DNA of 64,000 bases from Liolophura sinensis (Eukaryota; Mollusca; Polyplacophora; Chitonida; Chitonidae): positions 4,964,501-5,028,500 of the forward strand of contig NC_088295.1 in assembly GCF_032854445.1 (NCBI RefSeq), in the 5' to 3' direction. Every line of letters begins with the position of its first letter. The first letter of the stretch is position 1. Below, piece after piece: positions 36,401 to 46,426 of this stretch. A program made the translations under genes and the position numbers. The notes under the pieces are model-generated. The model worked only from the letters and a program-made list of their open reading frames with translations. It was not told the DNA's origin and searched no databases.

Positions 36401-39400
36401 CTTAGACATGGAATTTGTAGATGTCACTGCTCTCACTGCCTTGGTGATCATAAGCAATAAACATCCCTCATGTTGCAGCTTGTGTAGTGTATTAACATGC
36501 AATGCCAAAGATTAGTGGTTTATGCCAGGCAGTCTGCTTTTTCCACCCACGAATATAACTGCCATCATATAAAATATTTCTTAGTATGCCGCCAGGCAGT
36601 AATGACACATATAACTAAGAGAAGGAAAGTGCTCACAGCTCATGGAAACTACTGTCCTTTGCCAGGTATTTGATATGTGATAGAAAAAAATATAGTTGAA
36701 TGAGGAGATGGCTTTGAACAGCTTTATCAGTAAAGAGCATGTCATCTGCAGAAAAGCAAGAACTGAAACAACTGATGCAGCAAAGGTCTTCCTGTTACAC
36801 AACAACACTATCCACTAAGTCAGACAACAATGTTACATCAATACATATCAAAGTACATGTAAGTGAAGACATTCAAACAAAGACAAGCTGGGCATTAGTA
36901 GCATGTAACAAGTGAAAGGTGCATTCACTAACCTGTTCTCATAGATGTGTGAGTTCTCAAATGACCATTCGGCTAAATGTTGAGCTGCCTGACAAACAAA
37001 AAAAAGAAAGTGACGACTGACATGACACACAGGCAACAAAGGCAAAAGACATGTACGCTGAGTGTTACTCAACCAGGCCTACATGTTAAAAAGCTGGAGC
37101 ATTCAGTAGAGTTCAGCAATAAACTATAGTTATTTAGAAATCAAAAGGAGCATGGTTAAATGTAAAATCTCAGGATGATACTTGTCAATAGGTACATGGA
37201 AGACCTGTAGAAACTTGTACAGAGATATCTGTCAGCTTTTAACTAGGCCTGTGATATAATGCACGTGCATATATTGTGTAGATATATGAGTAGCATATAC
37301 AAGGGCGCGCTTGCGTACAGCTCTCATGTACTTCATGTGTGCATACTGCAACAAGTGGAAACCAGCACTGTGGGCATTGTGTAGGCATGGCAATACTATC
37401 TTTGAAAACTTAGGAGTGCTTTGTGTGAGCAGAAACTGTTCTGTGGAACCTTGTAATCTTACATGATCAAACCTGCCAAGTGCTGGTGAGGACACCAGCA
37501 TTGTTGGCATTATGTAGGCATAGTGTAATACAAACATACCTGCCAGGTGCTAAGTCCTGTGGTACCTTGTGATATTAAGTGAACAGATTCTTGAAGACTG
37601 ACTGGACTGCCACATGGCTGGAAAAATAAATGTAACAGGTTATTCCCTTACAAAGGGCTTACAAAACTGAAATATGTGAAAAATAAATTCTCAGTCATGG
37701 GTGGAATTTTCCAATATCCTAAGTTAATTTGATCTTTACTGGTGCTGTATGCAGAAGGCCCCAGAAGAGCTTCATCAGATATCATCCATCCTAGACATGC
37801 TAGTTCATCAATGTCTACAAAGCAAATAACTCCTATAAACTGTTGGATGGTGTATCTCAGTATAATTTGTTGACCATTTGACTCAGAACTGAGCTTTGTT
37901 TTAAGTTTTTCAATGTGCTTTCTGAACCCAGACCAGCTCATTACAGCCCACTAGATAATTTATATAGAACTGTAACAACACCAAATTAGAAGGACAAGGG
38001 GCTCCGCAGTCTCAATCTAGGCAGTAGATGTATTAAGCACACCATTTGATTCAGTACACAGCTGATTCCAAAATACTGTGCGAAAATTGACAGATGATAC
38101 TGACTTACAAGCTGATAATTTAATATCTGTTATCAGTTAATAGGTTAATTTGTGAGTATGTGTGATAGTTAGTTACCAGCTGATCTAGGTTTGTATGTGA
38201 TAGTCAGTTGCCAGCTAATAGGTTTGTGAGTATGTGATAGTCAGTTGTTAGCTGATAGGTTTGTGAGTAAGTGTGATAGTCAGTTGCCAGGTTATAGGTT
38301 TGTGAGTATGTGATAGTCAGTTACCAGCTGATAGGTTTGTGAGTAAGTGTGATAGTCAGTTGTCAGCTGATAGGTTTGTGAGTATGTGATAGTCAGTTAC
38401 CAGCTGATAGGTTTGTGAGTATGTGATAGTCAGTTACCAGCTGATAGGGTTTGCGAGTAAGTGTGATAGTCAGTTGTCAGCTGATAGGTCTGTGAGTAAG
38501 TGTGATAGTCAGTTGTCAGCTGATAGGTTTGTGAGTATGTGATAGTCAGTTGTCAGCTGACAGGGTTTGTGAGTATGTGATAGTCAGTTGCCAGGTTATA
38601 GGTTTGCGAGTATGTGATAGTCAGTTGTCAGCTGATAGGTTTGTGAGTATGTGATAGTTAGTATGTGATAGTCAGTTGCCAGGTTATAGGTTTGTGACTA
38701 TGTGTGATAGTCAATTACCAGCTGATAGGGTTTGCGAGTAAGTGTGATAGTCAGTTGCCAGGTTATAGGTTTGCGAGTATGTGATAGTCAGTTGTCAGCT
38801 GATAGGTTTGTGAGTATGTGATAGTTAGTATGTGATAGTCAGTTGCCAGGTTATAGGTTTGTGACTATGTGTGATAGTCAATTACCAGCTGATAGGGTTT
38901 GCGAGTAAGTGTGATAGTCAGTTGCCAGGTTATAGGTTTGCGAGTATGTGATAGTCAGTTGTCAGCTGATAGGTTTGTGAGTATGTGATAGTTAGTATGT
39001 GATAGTCAGTTGCCAGGTTATAGGTTTGTGACTATGTGTGATAGTCAATTACCAGCTGATTGGGTTTGCGAGTAAGTGTGATAGTCAGTTGCCAGGTTAT
39101 AGGTTTGCGAGTATGTGATAGTCAGTTGTCAGCTGACAGGTTTGTGAGTATGTGATAGTCAGTTGCCAGGTTATAGGTTTGTGAGTATGTGATAGTCAGT
39201 TACCAGCTGATAGGTTTTATAGCAGAGTGTGTCATCTTCCTCCTCCTCCTGTGATAACAGCTCTGTGTACTGCTCATACACCTCGTCACAGATCTCCACA
39301 TCAAACCGCTCCAGCTGTGGACAAATACTGCTAGACCTTAGAGATGCATACAGCCAACATAAATGTTATAGCCCTGAGGTGCATATAGCACAAGTAAATA

Positions 39401-41559
39401 TTACAGCTCTCAGGTACATACAGCCCAGGTAAATGATACAATTAAATGTTACAGCTAAAGGGAATTTACAACCCACAGAAATGTTACAGTTCAAAAGTAA
39501 TTACAGTTCATGAGTGAATACTGCCCTGAGATGAATAAACACCCCAAACGTATTTACAGTCCACATAACAGTGACAGTTCAGGGGTACATGCAGCCCTGA
39601 GATGAATAAACACCTCAAAAGTATTTACAGTCCACATAACAGTGACAGTTCAGGGGTGCATGCAGCCCTAAGATGAATAAACACATCAAAAGTATTTACA
39701 GTCCACATAACAGTGACAGTTCAGGGGTGCATAAAGCTCAAAGGTATCCAAAGCCTACAGAACTGATACAGCTGACAGGTGCATACAGCCCACAGAAATG
39801 TTACTCATGGGTGTATACAGCCTAGAGATGAATAAACGCCTTAAAAGTATTTATAGCCCACAGAAATATTACACCTTAGAGGTAATTATAATAACCCAAA
39901 AAACTATTTCCAACACAGAGACAATTACATCTCAGTGATAATCACTACAATATTCCATAACATATAATAAGGTGTTTATCATAAACAAAGCACCATGACA
40001 TGAAGGTCTATCAGGGACTGCATGTAAGTCTGACTCAGTAACCAGAAGGAAGATTTCTTTACCAAATGAAGAAACTGTTTCATGAATGTTTTCTGGTAAG
40101 TTAGACACGGCGGATACTTTTGGCAGAGAGGACTGGTTACTGTGGCCTGTAACACAAGCCTCTGTACATCTGGTCCAAGCTCAGAAGATTCTGTTACCTC
40201 ACTCTGAAATATGTAGTAAGAGAACATGGAAAAGCAAATATGAAATGTTTTCACTGTGAATTTACACTGAATTCTACATATACACATGTACCCTAATTCT
40301 TCTAATTCTGGAACATGTATCAGAAGTGCTAAAAGTACAATATTACATTTCTTTACCAGCCTTTTGGAAAAGTAAAAATATGAGTATGTTGTTCATTAGA
40401 TGGTATAAAATGTGCAGACCAGGTGTCCCAAAAATGTGAAGAAATAGCGCAGCTAAAGATTCCAGTTCATTCTCCTTAAAATACGTGTACGAACCAAACC
40501 CTTGAAAAGCACATCATGTAAAAAAGGCATGTATATTGTTGTTATACATGCAGAATAAGACTTATTTCAATGTCAGAGGTGGGTTCAAAAATAAAACCTG
40601 AAAATCATCTAATTTGCAGACAATTTTGACTATCCAAGCAATTTTTTTTCTTGAAGATATATTTATATGATCGGAAAACCCTGAAAAAAGGGAAATGCAT
40701 ATAAACCTCAAGGTCAGACAAAATGAAAAGATGAATTTCAAGTTATGAAGTCTCACTCATAAAATACAAAATAAAACTGATGCCGACGAATGTACCACTA
40801 AATTTTGAGAAATCACACATTTTGCAAGGACTGAGGAGTTGTTACACTTATCAAACCTGAACATTTCATACATTTTGTGATGATTAACCAATGCTCCATG
40901 GTTACCCATCCATGTTGCCAGCTTTCATTCTATAGCTCTCCATTCCTCGGCACAGAATTATGACTAACAGCTAAAGTACTCTATCTTAAAAAGACACGAT
41001 ATAATTTAGTCCCCGAGACAGATGAGTATAGTTGGTAGAAAATAAAACAAAATATCATTGACCTGGAACATCCTCCTCGCACAGCCTACCTGACAACGGA
41101 TTACCACGCCCTGCATATACAAACCTAATTATCTGGACATCGTACCTGAAGCCTGTATCAGTGGATGTATAGGTGTCAATCATACGGGAAAATAAATAAT
41201 GCAAAGTAAGCTCCAGTGCCAACATAAAAAGCAGTATCTGGAACCATCAATAAATAACTTGTGGCAAATTATCAGATGACACTACTCTTGGATACAGAGC
41301 ATGCTGTGCACTGATGCTTTTTAGTAGAGACCAAACGTAATCAAGGAGCTGAGACCTAGAGGATGGTGATAGAACAGCCTGATCACGCGTCAGCGGCTGT
41401 CTGAACCACCACAGCAGCATGCATGGATGCAAACACAAGATAGTTCACCTTCCATTTCATTCTTCGAATAGGAACCATTTCAAAGAACTGAGCGTGCAGT
41501 TCCCGTAGTGTCTTCTGTCTGACATCTTCAACATCTGCATCCCCAACTTCTGCCATCAT
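33371..41559 (-). CDS. EEF2KMT: EEF2KMT / FAM86, protein-lysine N-methyltransferase of elongation factor 2 (8 exons)
   Basis: Class I SAM-dependent methyltransferase of the METTL/FAM86 family; the human enzyme trimethylates a lysine of eEF2 in the cytosol. Exons (high to low): 41559-41449, 40203-40063, 39314-39204, 37617-37540, 36988-36933, 36227-35722, 34917-34762, 33471-33371. Phases agree and give 419 aa, longer than the roughly 330 aa of human FAM86A. The family N-terminal region is present (CQKYPPCLTYQKTFMKQFL), then SQGTTGLSTWQAAQHLAEWS, motif I VLELGSGLGLTGISICK, the acidic FTDCHP segment, LDWGQ, the DIILGADLVYD post-motif, and YVACTVRSED. The extra length is mostly a roughly 90-residue insertion in exon 6. 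The gene is head to head with RINT1. Confidence 0.93.
34085..34605. repeat. 66-bp minisatellite x 8 in EEF2KMT intron 7
   Basis: Unit has ACAGTTTAGACCACAGTCAG, GGAAGATCCAACTTTTACAC and CTGAATATACAGTCCTCAGC. It is 22 codons and stays open on the - strand as a Cys-rich repeat, but lies within the intron between exons 7 and 8. No splice junction is copied here. Confidence 0.95.
34762..34917 (-). CDS. EEF2KMT: EEF2KMT exon 7
   Basis: Acceptor TTGTAG, donor TTAG|GTACTT. Reads LVYDASIISDLVPLLKSLLT and VAYVACTVRSEDIRDHFLYS, matching the C-terminal half of the methyltransferase fold. Confidence 0.93.
35200..35463 (-). mobile_element. Near-full-length SINE, minus orientation, EEF2KMT intron 6
   Basis: Reverse complement starts GGCGGCCTCCGTGACCTAGT (tRNA-like head) and ends TATAAGTGAAATGTTGTTAA and an AATAAAATAAAT tail. 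Diverged copy of the 58005 family. Confidence 0.85.
35722..36227 (-). CDS. EEF2KMT: EEF2KMT exon 6 (SAM-binding core)
   Basis: Acceptor GTTGCAG, donor GCAG|GTCAGT. Carries TVLELGSGLGLTGISICKQC (motif I) and FTDCHPQV, then a long Ser/Lys- and Pro-rich insertion, then VSLSKLDWGQ and DIILGA. The insertion has no counterpart in the human protein. Confidence 0.95.
36325..36480 (+). mobile_element. tRNA-like SINE in EEF2KMT intron 5
   Basis: Contains a perfect B box (GGTTCAAATCC) in a tRNA-like arm (AGGTGCGGGTTCAAATCCCG). There is no convincing full cloverleaf and no CCA-ready end, so this is a tRNA-derived SINE rather than a tRNA gene. A weaker relative lies near 55930. Confidence 0.55.
36933..36988 (-). 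CDS. EEF2KMT: EEF2KMT exon 5
   Basis: Acceptor TTTGTCAG, donor ACAG|GTTAGT. Reads AAQHLAEWSFENSHIYENR, the segment just before methyltransferase motif I. Confidence 0.93.
37540..37617 (-). CDS. EEF2KMT: EEF2KMT exon 4
   Basis: Acceptor TTTCCAG, donor CAG|GTATGT. Reads PCGSPVSLQESVHLISQGTT and then GLSTWQ, the conserved LxESxxIISxGTTGLxTW block. Confidence 0.93.
38125..39214 (-). repeat. Splice-donor minisatellite at EEF2KMT exon 3, about 37 bp x about 28
   Basis: On the gene strand the unit is CCTATCAGCTGGTAACTGAC plus TATCACATACTCACAAA. The first copy is the real exon 3 end and donor. About eight copies keep CAGCTG|GTAACTG; others read ACCTG|GCAACTG or CAGCTGACAACTG and have lost GT. A three-part higher-order unit of about 174 bp repeats at 38580-39110. 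Confidence 0.95.
39204..39314 (-). CDS. EEF2KMT: EEF2KMT exon 3
   Basis: Acceptor GTCCACAG, donor CAGCTG|GTAACTG. Reads LERFDVEICDEVYEQYTELL, an acidic run, then CYKTYQL. Its last 11 bases and donor are the core of the adjoining minisatellite. Confidence 0.9.
39335..39885. repeat. Degenerate tandem repeat (about 71 bp core) in EEF2KMT intron 2
   Basis: Copies share CAGTTCAGGGGTxCATGCAG, CCCTxAGATGAATAAACACxT and CAAAAGTATTTACAGTCCAC. The central three are close; the outer ones are decayed. Confidence 0.88.
40063..40203 (-). CDS. EEF2KMT: EEF2KMT exon 2
   Basis: Acceptor TATTTCAG, donor TTG|GTAAAG, 47 codons. SPLCQKYPPCLTYQKTFMKQ aligns with the FAM86 motif of the type HPxCxKxPPSxKYxRxFL. 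Confidence 0.9.
40289..40465 (+). repeat. Dispersed repeat B, copy 2
   Basis: Same-strand match to 20049-20275 (GAGTATGTTGTTCATTAGAT, CAGGTGTCCCAAAA) inside EEF2KMT intron 1. Confidence 0.7.
41449..41559 (-). CDS. EEF2KMT: EEF2KMT exon 1
   Basis: Starts with tandem ATG codons (MMAEVGDADVEDVRQ), reads LRELHAQFFEMVPIRRMKWK, then AAG|GTGAAC. The second ATG at 41556 may be used instead. Confidence 0.85.
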
Positions 41560-41997
41560 TTTGACTGTTTAACTTCCGTCCTATAAATTTAGACTCGTAC
41601 GTTGCCCATCAGCTGAATGAATTAGGGAGCTGATCCAACCATCAACATTTCGTGTGTTGACGAATAAAATGTGTTGGCCAAAAAGCGGAAAAAAACCTGA
41701 CGTAAAGCAGTAAATTGCAAACATAACTGTTTGGTATTATGAATTTATTAATTCTTAAATAAAAGACTGAATTACAAACTCCTAATGTGAGAATTTAAAT
41801 GGGCCAAGATGTATAGGCCTACGTGTTCGTGTATAAGAGTATAAAAGACATGATCATTGTATATGTGCGTGTTATTTACAGGAACAAAAAAAACAAAATG
41901 TTTTCATTTGTAATCATAAGGCAGCGCTTTAATCATGATGTATTTTGAGAATATTTAAAAGAAAGCAATGCTTAGGGATGATTTTAAAATGCACCCG
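41560..41997. promoter_or_regulatory. Probable EEF2KMT 5' region
   Basis: Sequence upstream of the EEF2KMT ATG, facing RINT1. Without the LTR element the two start codons would be about 1.7 kb apart, so shared regulation is possible. No motif is specific enough to call. Confidence 0.35.
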
Positions 41998-42172
41998 TAA
42001 TGACCCAGGAGTCTCTCACCAATGCGGTCGCTGTAAGTTCAAGTCCAGCTCATACTGGCTTCCTCTCCGGTCGTACGTGGGAAGGTCTAGCGGCAACCTG
42101 CTGATGGTCGTGGGTTTCCCCCAGGCTATGCCCGGTTTCCACCCACCATAATGCTGGCCGCCGTCGTATAAG
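41998..42172 (+). mobile_element. SINE, 5' part, split by the LTR element
   Basis: Matches 58049-58219 (GACCCAGGAGTCTCTCACCA, GCGGTCGCTGTAAGTTCAAG, CCACCATAATGCTGGCCGCC). The tRNA head is missing. It continues at 47292 after the LTR insertion. Confidence 0.9.
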
Positions 42173-42745
42173 TGTAAGACCTGTTTGTCTGCGGTCGAAT
42201 CACCTGCGAGACTATCTTACGTTGTCGGGTGGACACGTGACTGGCTTTTGGGGAAACAAGTGTTAAATATATGCTGGACAAAGAACGCAAATGCTCTGCT
42301 GGGTTTTCACAAGTGCCACAGCCTGAGAATTTATTATTTAAGACAGAGATAATCAGTATGAGAGTAGGGGTATCTGTAAATATGTTCCTTTCCCTTCCTT
42401 CCTTCCTTCTGAGTTTGGATAGTTTCACAAGGAGAAGCAGCCTAGAGGGTAACGTCGGGCAGTCAAGACGGTACAGCACCTGGGTGAAATGTATGAATGA
42501 AGACTGGCTGTGATCTTGGTAAAACACGTCTTGACTGCTCGGCTGTCTTGGAGGGAATGGGGCTAAAACAAAGGGCCGCATGGCAAGGCTGGGGTGTGGA
42601 GGTCATGTGACCTCCCACCCCCTCTCAGGCCATGGGCACTCCCCCACAAGCATAAGGCTTGGTTACTGATGTGACTAGCTTACTGGTGAACACCCAGAGC
42701 AGATCTGGCCTGCAGGTTTGGGCAGATCTGACCTGGGGGTTTACA
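42173..42745 (-). repeat. 3' LTR (573 bp)
   Basis: Same length and sequence as the other LTR by eye. A minus-strand AATAAA at 42330-42335 is a likely polyadenylation signal for the element. Confidence 0.95.
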
Positions 42746-42760
42746 CTCTCCCCCCCTAAA
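42746..42760 (-). other. Polypurine tract
   Basis: In element orientation TTTAGGGGGGGAGAG directly before the 3' LTR; the expected plus-strand primer. Confidence 0.8.
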
Positions 42761-43018
42761 AAGGACACGGGAAGCCTCCAACTAGAGCGACGTGGTCCAC
42801 TCAGCCAAGAAGTCAAGTGCGTGCTACCAAGTCAAAGCACTTGCCCACTCACCCAAGTAGATACCCCTGTGGTACTCCATGGACAGAACACGTTTAAAAG
42901 TGATGATTTCTGTTATTGTCCCTGGTATCTGGAGAATCACTGCTAGAGTCCCTGTCTTCTGCCAGCGTCACACGCACTCGCTTTGCTTCCTGGAGAGTAG
43001 GTACTGTGGCCCTCCTTT

Positions 43019-43495
43019 TCATTCCAAGGGCCAGCCATAGGTTTGGACAGTTCTTCTTTTGCCTGTCCTTCTGTCGTTGGCCTGATGACTGAGCGCAATG
43101 TACAGTCGGTTCTCTTTCCCAGTGTTCAGGCTGGGTGTGACAGCAACGCTCCGTACATTGATGGGCTTGGTCACCTCAGTAGAGGGATCAGATGCATGCG
43201 CCGCCGTCGAGGGACTACATGGCATATGAACCATACTGGGCATACCAGCCGGGGGTTCGCCAGGCCTGTCGTCCACCGTCGAGGGGCTCGACGGCCTTGT
43301 GGCGTCCACGAGGGATGATGCGCCATCTCTGTCCCCTGTGGGCTGTGGACTGTCTCTCTTCCTGAAGATGTCCTTTAGTGTCCTTACTAGGCAAGCTCTG
43401 GCTTCATCTCACTCTCTCCGGAGTACATCACGCTCCAGTTGGACGTTGATGAGCTCGGCTTTCAGGGAATGGATCTCTAGCAGTAATGCTTCCAT
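43019..43495 (-). pseudogene. Third open frame of the LTR element, coiled-coil start, one internal stop
   Basis: Starts MEALLLEIHSLKAELINVQL, a heptad-like coiled coil. A TGA at 43409-43411 interrupts it, and the same frame continues for another 130 residues of Pro/Ser/Thr-rich sequence to a stop at 43019. It sits where env or an accessory gene would lie, but I see no signal peptide or membrane segment, so it is not an env. Function unknown. Confidence 0.5.
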
Positions 43496-43799
43496 ATTGA
43501 CCTGTAACATAAGAAAAGCGAGCCAGATAAAAAGAACAAAGCATGTCAATACTGCCTACCAATGGTCCTACATATTTCTTAAAAACCATGCGTAGTGCAC
43601 TATACAGAGCATATTTAAAATTTTAGAAGTTTTAAATGGAAAAGGAATGGTACTTATCACCAGACAGAAAGAAAAGGGGTAATGTCAAAATTCTGTACTT
43701 TATCAAGAGCGATATCCATTATTACCCAAAATTCTACAAAAAGTAACAAAAAGGACTGGGTTACCCTGCTCAAAGCACCCATGTGAGAGTTTGCTCAGG

Positions 43800-44662
43800 T
43801 TATACCCAGACCATATACTTGCTGTAGGCAACCCCGTATGGATCATAAGTGAATCTTCGGGGAGGTTGCCTCTGGCGTTCGGAGCGTCTTATGGAGTCCT
43901 GCGACGTGGTCTCCACAGGTAGAGGGATGTCCTCGTCCATCTCACTGGAGGCTCGTCCGGGATTGGTGTCATCAGTTGAGGATGTCTGCACCGTCAAGGG
44001 CATCGCTGGTTCAGAGTCCACATTGTCTGCCACAGGCGTACTATCCACTTCACCTTGCTGATCTGCCACGAGGGTTTCCACTGGAGGATTTTCCAATGCT
44101 TCAATGACTTGATCAGGTCGTAGGTGGAACGGCTGCCGTGGGACAAACTCTGGGCAGTTCGGATTTAATGGCCGTGAATTAACTGCTGACGGTGCGGTGT
44201 CTTGTTCTGGGCCTGTAATTGGCTCCACAACATGTCCCCCTGCATCCGAAAGCGTCGCACAGTACCATCTGTCCTCATCGCTGAAGTCTGTGTCGTCTTC
44301 TGCTTCATCTTGTTGAGCAGTTAGCCGAGGTTTTGAGCGTGTTACCGGTCTCTCTGGTGCGGATGGTGCATCTTCCTCATCGATTTCTAGAGGCAGAGAG
44401 CCTATCGGGAGTAATAGGTTACGGTGGTAGGTTTTGGATGGCTTGTCTCCAATTTCTGGTCTGACTACATAGACTGGGAGATCTGAGTGTTGCCTCTCCA
44501 CCACAAAGATGCCAGGTCTCCACCGATCTGCAATTTTGTGTTTCCCCCTGACTCCATCATTACGCACAAGTACTCTGTCACCACACTCAAGTTTAATGGC
44601 ATGTGCCCTTTTGTCATAATAGCCCTTGTTGCGGATTGCTGTAGGACGATTTGAGGAAGCCG
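43800..44662 (-). pseudogene. pol: Integrase C-terminus of the LTR element (pol remnant)
   Basis: Open frame that overlaps the Gag end in another frame. It starts after the deletion with NKGYYDKRAHAIKLECGDRV, then the beta-barrel GKHKIADRWRPGIFVVERQ and a HRNLLLP motif, all typical of the Ty3/gypsy integrase C-terminal domain. A long acidic, Pro-rich tail ends RRSERQRQPPRRFTYDPYG, as in many gypsy Pol proteins. Nothing upstream of this domain survives. Because no pol start or catalytic core remains, I class it as a remnant. Confidence 0.85.
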
Positions 44663-44680
44663 GGGTCTCTGATTGTCCTT

Positions 44681-46426
44681 TTAATGCCTCAGAGACCCCT
44701 CGGAGTTTAAATCCGCAGAGGTGGAGTTTGACTTATTTTGGCGAATTTGTGTGTAAAAGTCATCTCTCTCCTTGGTGCGTTGCCACACCAAAGCCTGATT
44801 TGGTGAATTTCGGCACCTGGGTCTGCTGTGATCCCACTGTCCGCAGTTGTGACAGAACCTGCGAAATTTAGTTGTCTTCTGGCCATTTTTCTTGGGCTCC
44901 TGCTCCTTGTTTCTCACCAGATGGTCCTGATCAGGTTGTTTGGTAAGGGAGTGAGTCTGACTTACAAGGCAAAAGATCTTCTGTATGTCAGCCTTTAAGT
45001 TGTGGAGTTCAGAACTACCAGACTCCACTGTCTCAGAGGTATTGTGTACATGGTTCCGGGCTTTTGCCTGGGTGGGAAATAGCACATCGTCTTTTTCTAC
45101 ATCCCTAACTGCATCCATGAGTTCCGGGAGTGATGGAGATGCCCCAGTTTGAAAGCGTGCATTCAAAATGCTGTACACGTTTGGGTTCCGATTGGTCGTG
45201 CGGAACTGTGTAAGTCGAGTTTGATCGACTTCAGTCTGAGACATGGGCTTGCTTAGTCTGAGCTTCTGCAGCTCGACTTCAAGCCGTATCAGGTACTCCG
45301 ATGGTAACTCACTGGGAGTCGGTGTCAGAGAAAAGAATTGCTTCCAAGTGAGGACATCATCTTTTTTTCCTCTGTACAACCGTCTCAGGTAAGAGATCAT
45401 TTCGTCTGGCTGCTTGTTCTCCCCAAGACCTAGCACCATATCAAGGGCTGGTGACAGCAAACTGCTCATCAACCGCTGACGTTTGGATGATGCAGTCAGC
45501 GTCTGGTCATCCTGAATTATGCGCATTTGTTGGCACCATTCTTTGAGAGAACTTTCCCCACTCTTCACCGGGTAGGTTCCAGAGAATGGCTTCACTCGGT
45601 AAAAGTGGGGGCTTGGCCTTTCCCAAAAGATGGGCATTTGCTGACTCCCTTGAGGGGCTTGCATTGGGCTATGCGCCGAACTTGTATGTTGATCAACTGG
45701 TGTGGCAGCTGCTGAGTGAACATGGGCTGCTGTCACATATGAGGTCTTCTGCCGTAATACCTCAGGGGCAGGAGTTGGGGCAGATGCTAATGGCTGGCCA
45801 TCAGCCACTACAGGTGGGGTAGGTGTTGTTGGCTGGATATTAGGCATCACAGGGGCTTTCTCACTAGAGGCAACCAAACAGGCATTCTTCATTAGCTCAG
45901 TGATCTGCCTCATGAGCACTTCATTATTTCGCTGAAGTAAGTCCAGCATCCAAGAGTTTTGTTTTGCTAGTTCCTCCTGGACATCTCTAGAGATCCAAGA
46001 TTTTTGTTTTGCTAGTTCCTCCTGGACATCTCTAGAGATCCAAGATTTTTGTTTTGCTAGTTCCTCCTGGACATATCTAGAGATGCCTCCTTTGTCAACC
46101 GATCCAGGCTGGCCACTGGCTGAAATGTTTTCCACCAATGGGTGTGGAAGGGGTAGTTGATTGACTGTGACCTCCTTTTCCCTAAACAGCATGGTATGAC
46201 CCACCCTAAGCATAGTATCCTGGCTGGCAAATTCCACCAAGAAGGTGGGAACCACTCCAGGAACATGTATGACTTTAGACGTTGTACCATAGAGCTCCTC
46301 CACTCTCTCCTTAATGTCAGCCTCTCTCGTGTCTTCAGGCAGGTCACTTAAGGCCACTGACTTTGAGCAGTCTATATGCCTAGACTTCATCAGTTTTTCC
46401 AAAGTGCCCTGCTCAATACCAGCCAT
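44681..46426 (-). CDS. gag: Gag polyprotein, PNMA-like, of the LTR element (581 aa)
   Basis: Structural capsid protein of the retrotransposon. The N-terminal 100 residues look like the RRM-like domain of PNMA proteins (KSVALSDLPEDTREADIKER). Around residues 115-165 there are three copies of a 15-residue coiled-coil repeat (VQEELAKQKSW). A Pro/Thr-rich linker follows, then a capsid region (FSGTYP..LKEWCQQM, YLIRLEVELQKL) typical of Ty3/gypsy and PNMA, and a CCHC zinc knuckle CHNCGQWDHSRPRC at about 525-538. The frame is intact and ends in TAA at the deletion zone. It is flanked by LTRs and is not a domesticated host PNMA gene. Confidence 0.9.
   Translation of the reverse strand: MAGIEQGTLEKLMKSRHIDCSKSVALSDLPEDTREADIKERVEELYGTTSKVIHVPGVVPTFLVEFASQDTMLRVGHTMLFREKEVTVNQLPLPHPLVENISASGQPGSVDKGGISRYVQEELAKQKSWISRDVQEELAKQKSWISRDVQEELAKQNSWMLDLLQRNNEVLMRQITELMKNACLVASSEKAPVMPNIQPTTPTPPVVADGQPLASAPTPAPEVLRQKTSYVTAAHVHSAAATPVDQHTSSAHSPMQAPQGSQQMPIFWERPSPHFYRVKPFSGTYPVKSGESSLKEWCQQMRIIQDDQTLTASSKRQRLMSSLLSPALDMVLGLGENKQPDEMISYLRRLYRGKKDDVLTWKQFFSLTPTPSELPSEYLIRLEVELQKLRLSKPMSQTEVDQTRLTQFRTTNRNPNVYSILNARFQTGASPSLPELMDAVRDVEKDDVLFPTQAKARNHVHNTSETVESGSSELHNLKADIQKIFCLVSQTHSLTKQPDQDHLVRNKEQEPKKNGQKTTKFRRFCHNCGQWDHSRPRCRNSPNQALVWQRTKERDDFYTQIRQNKSNSTSADLNSEGSLRH
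45950..46090 (-). repeat. 45-bp x 3 tandem repeat inside gag
   Basis: Three nearly identical in-frame copies of TTTTTGTTTTGCTAGTTCCT (plus strand) and neighbours. They lengthen a coiled coil by two 15-residue units. Confidence 0.9.

Noticed and set aside
36340-36410. Functional tRNA gene
   Set aside because: Only the B-box arm is convincing; no full cloverleaf. A tRNA-derived SINE fits better.
44681-46426. Domesticated host PNMA gene
   Set aside because: It lies between identical LTRs with primer binding site and polypurine tract, so it is the element's own Gag.
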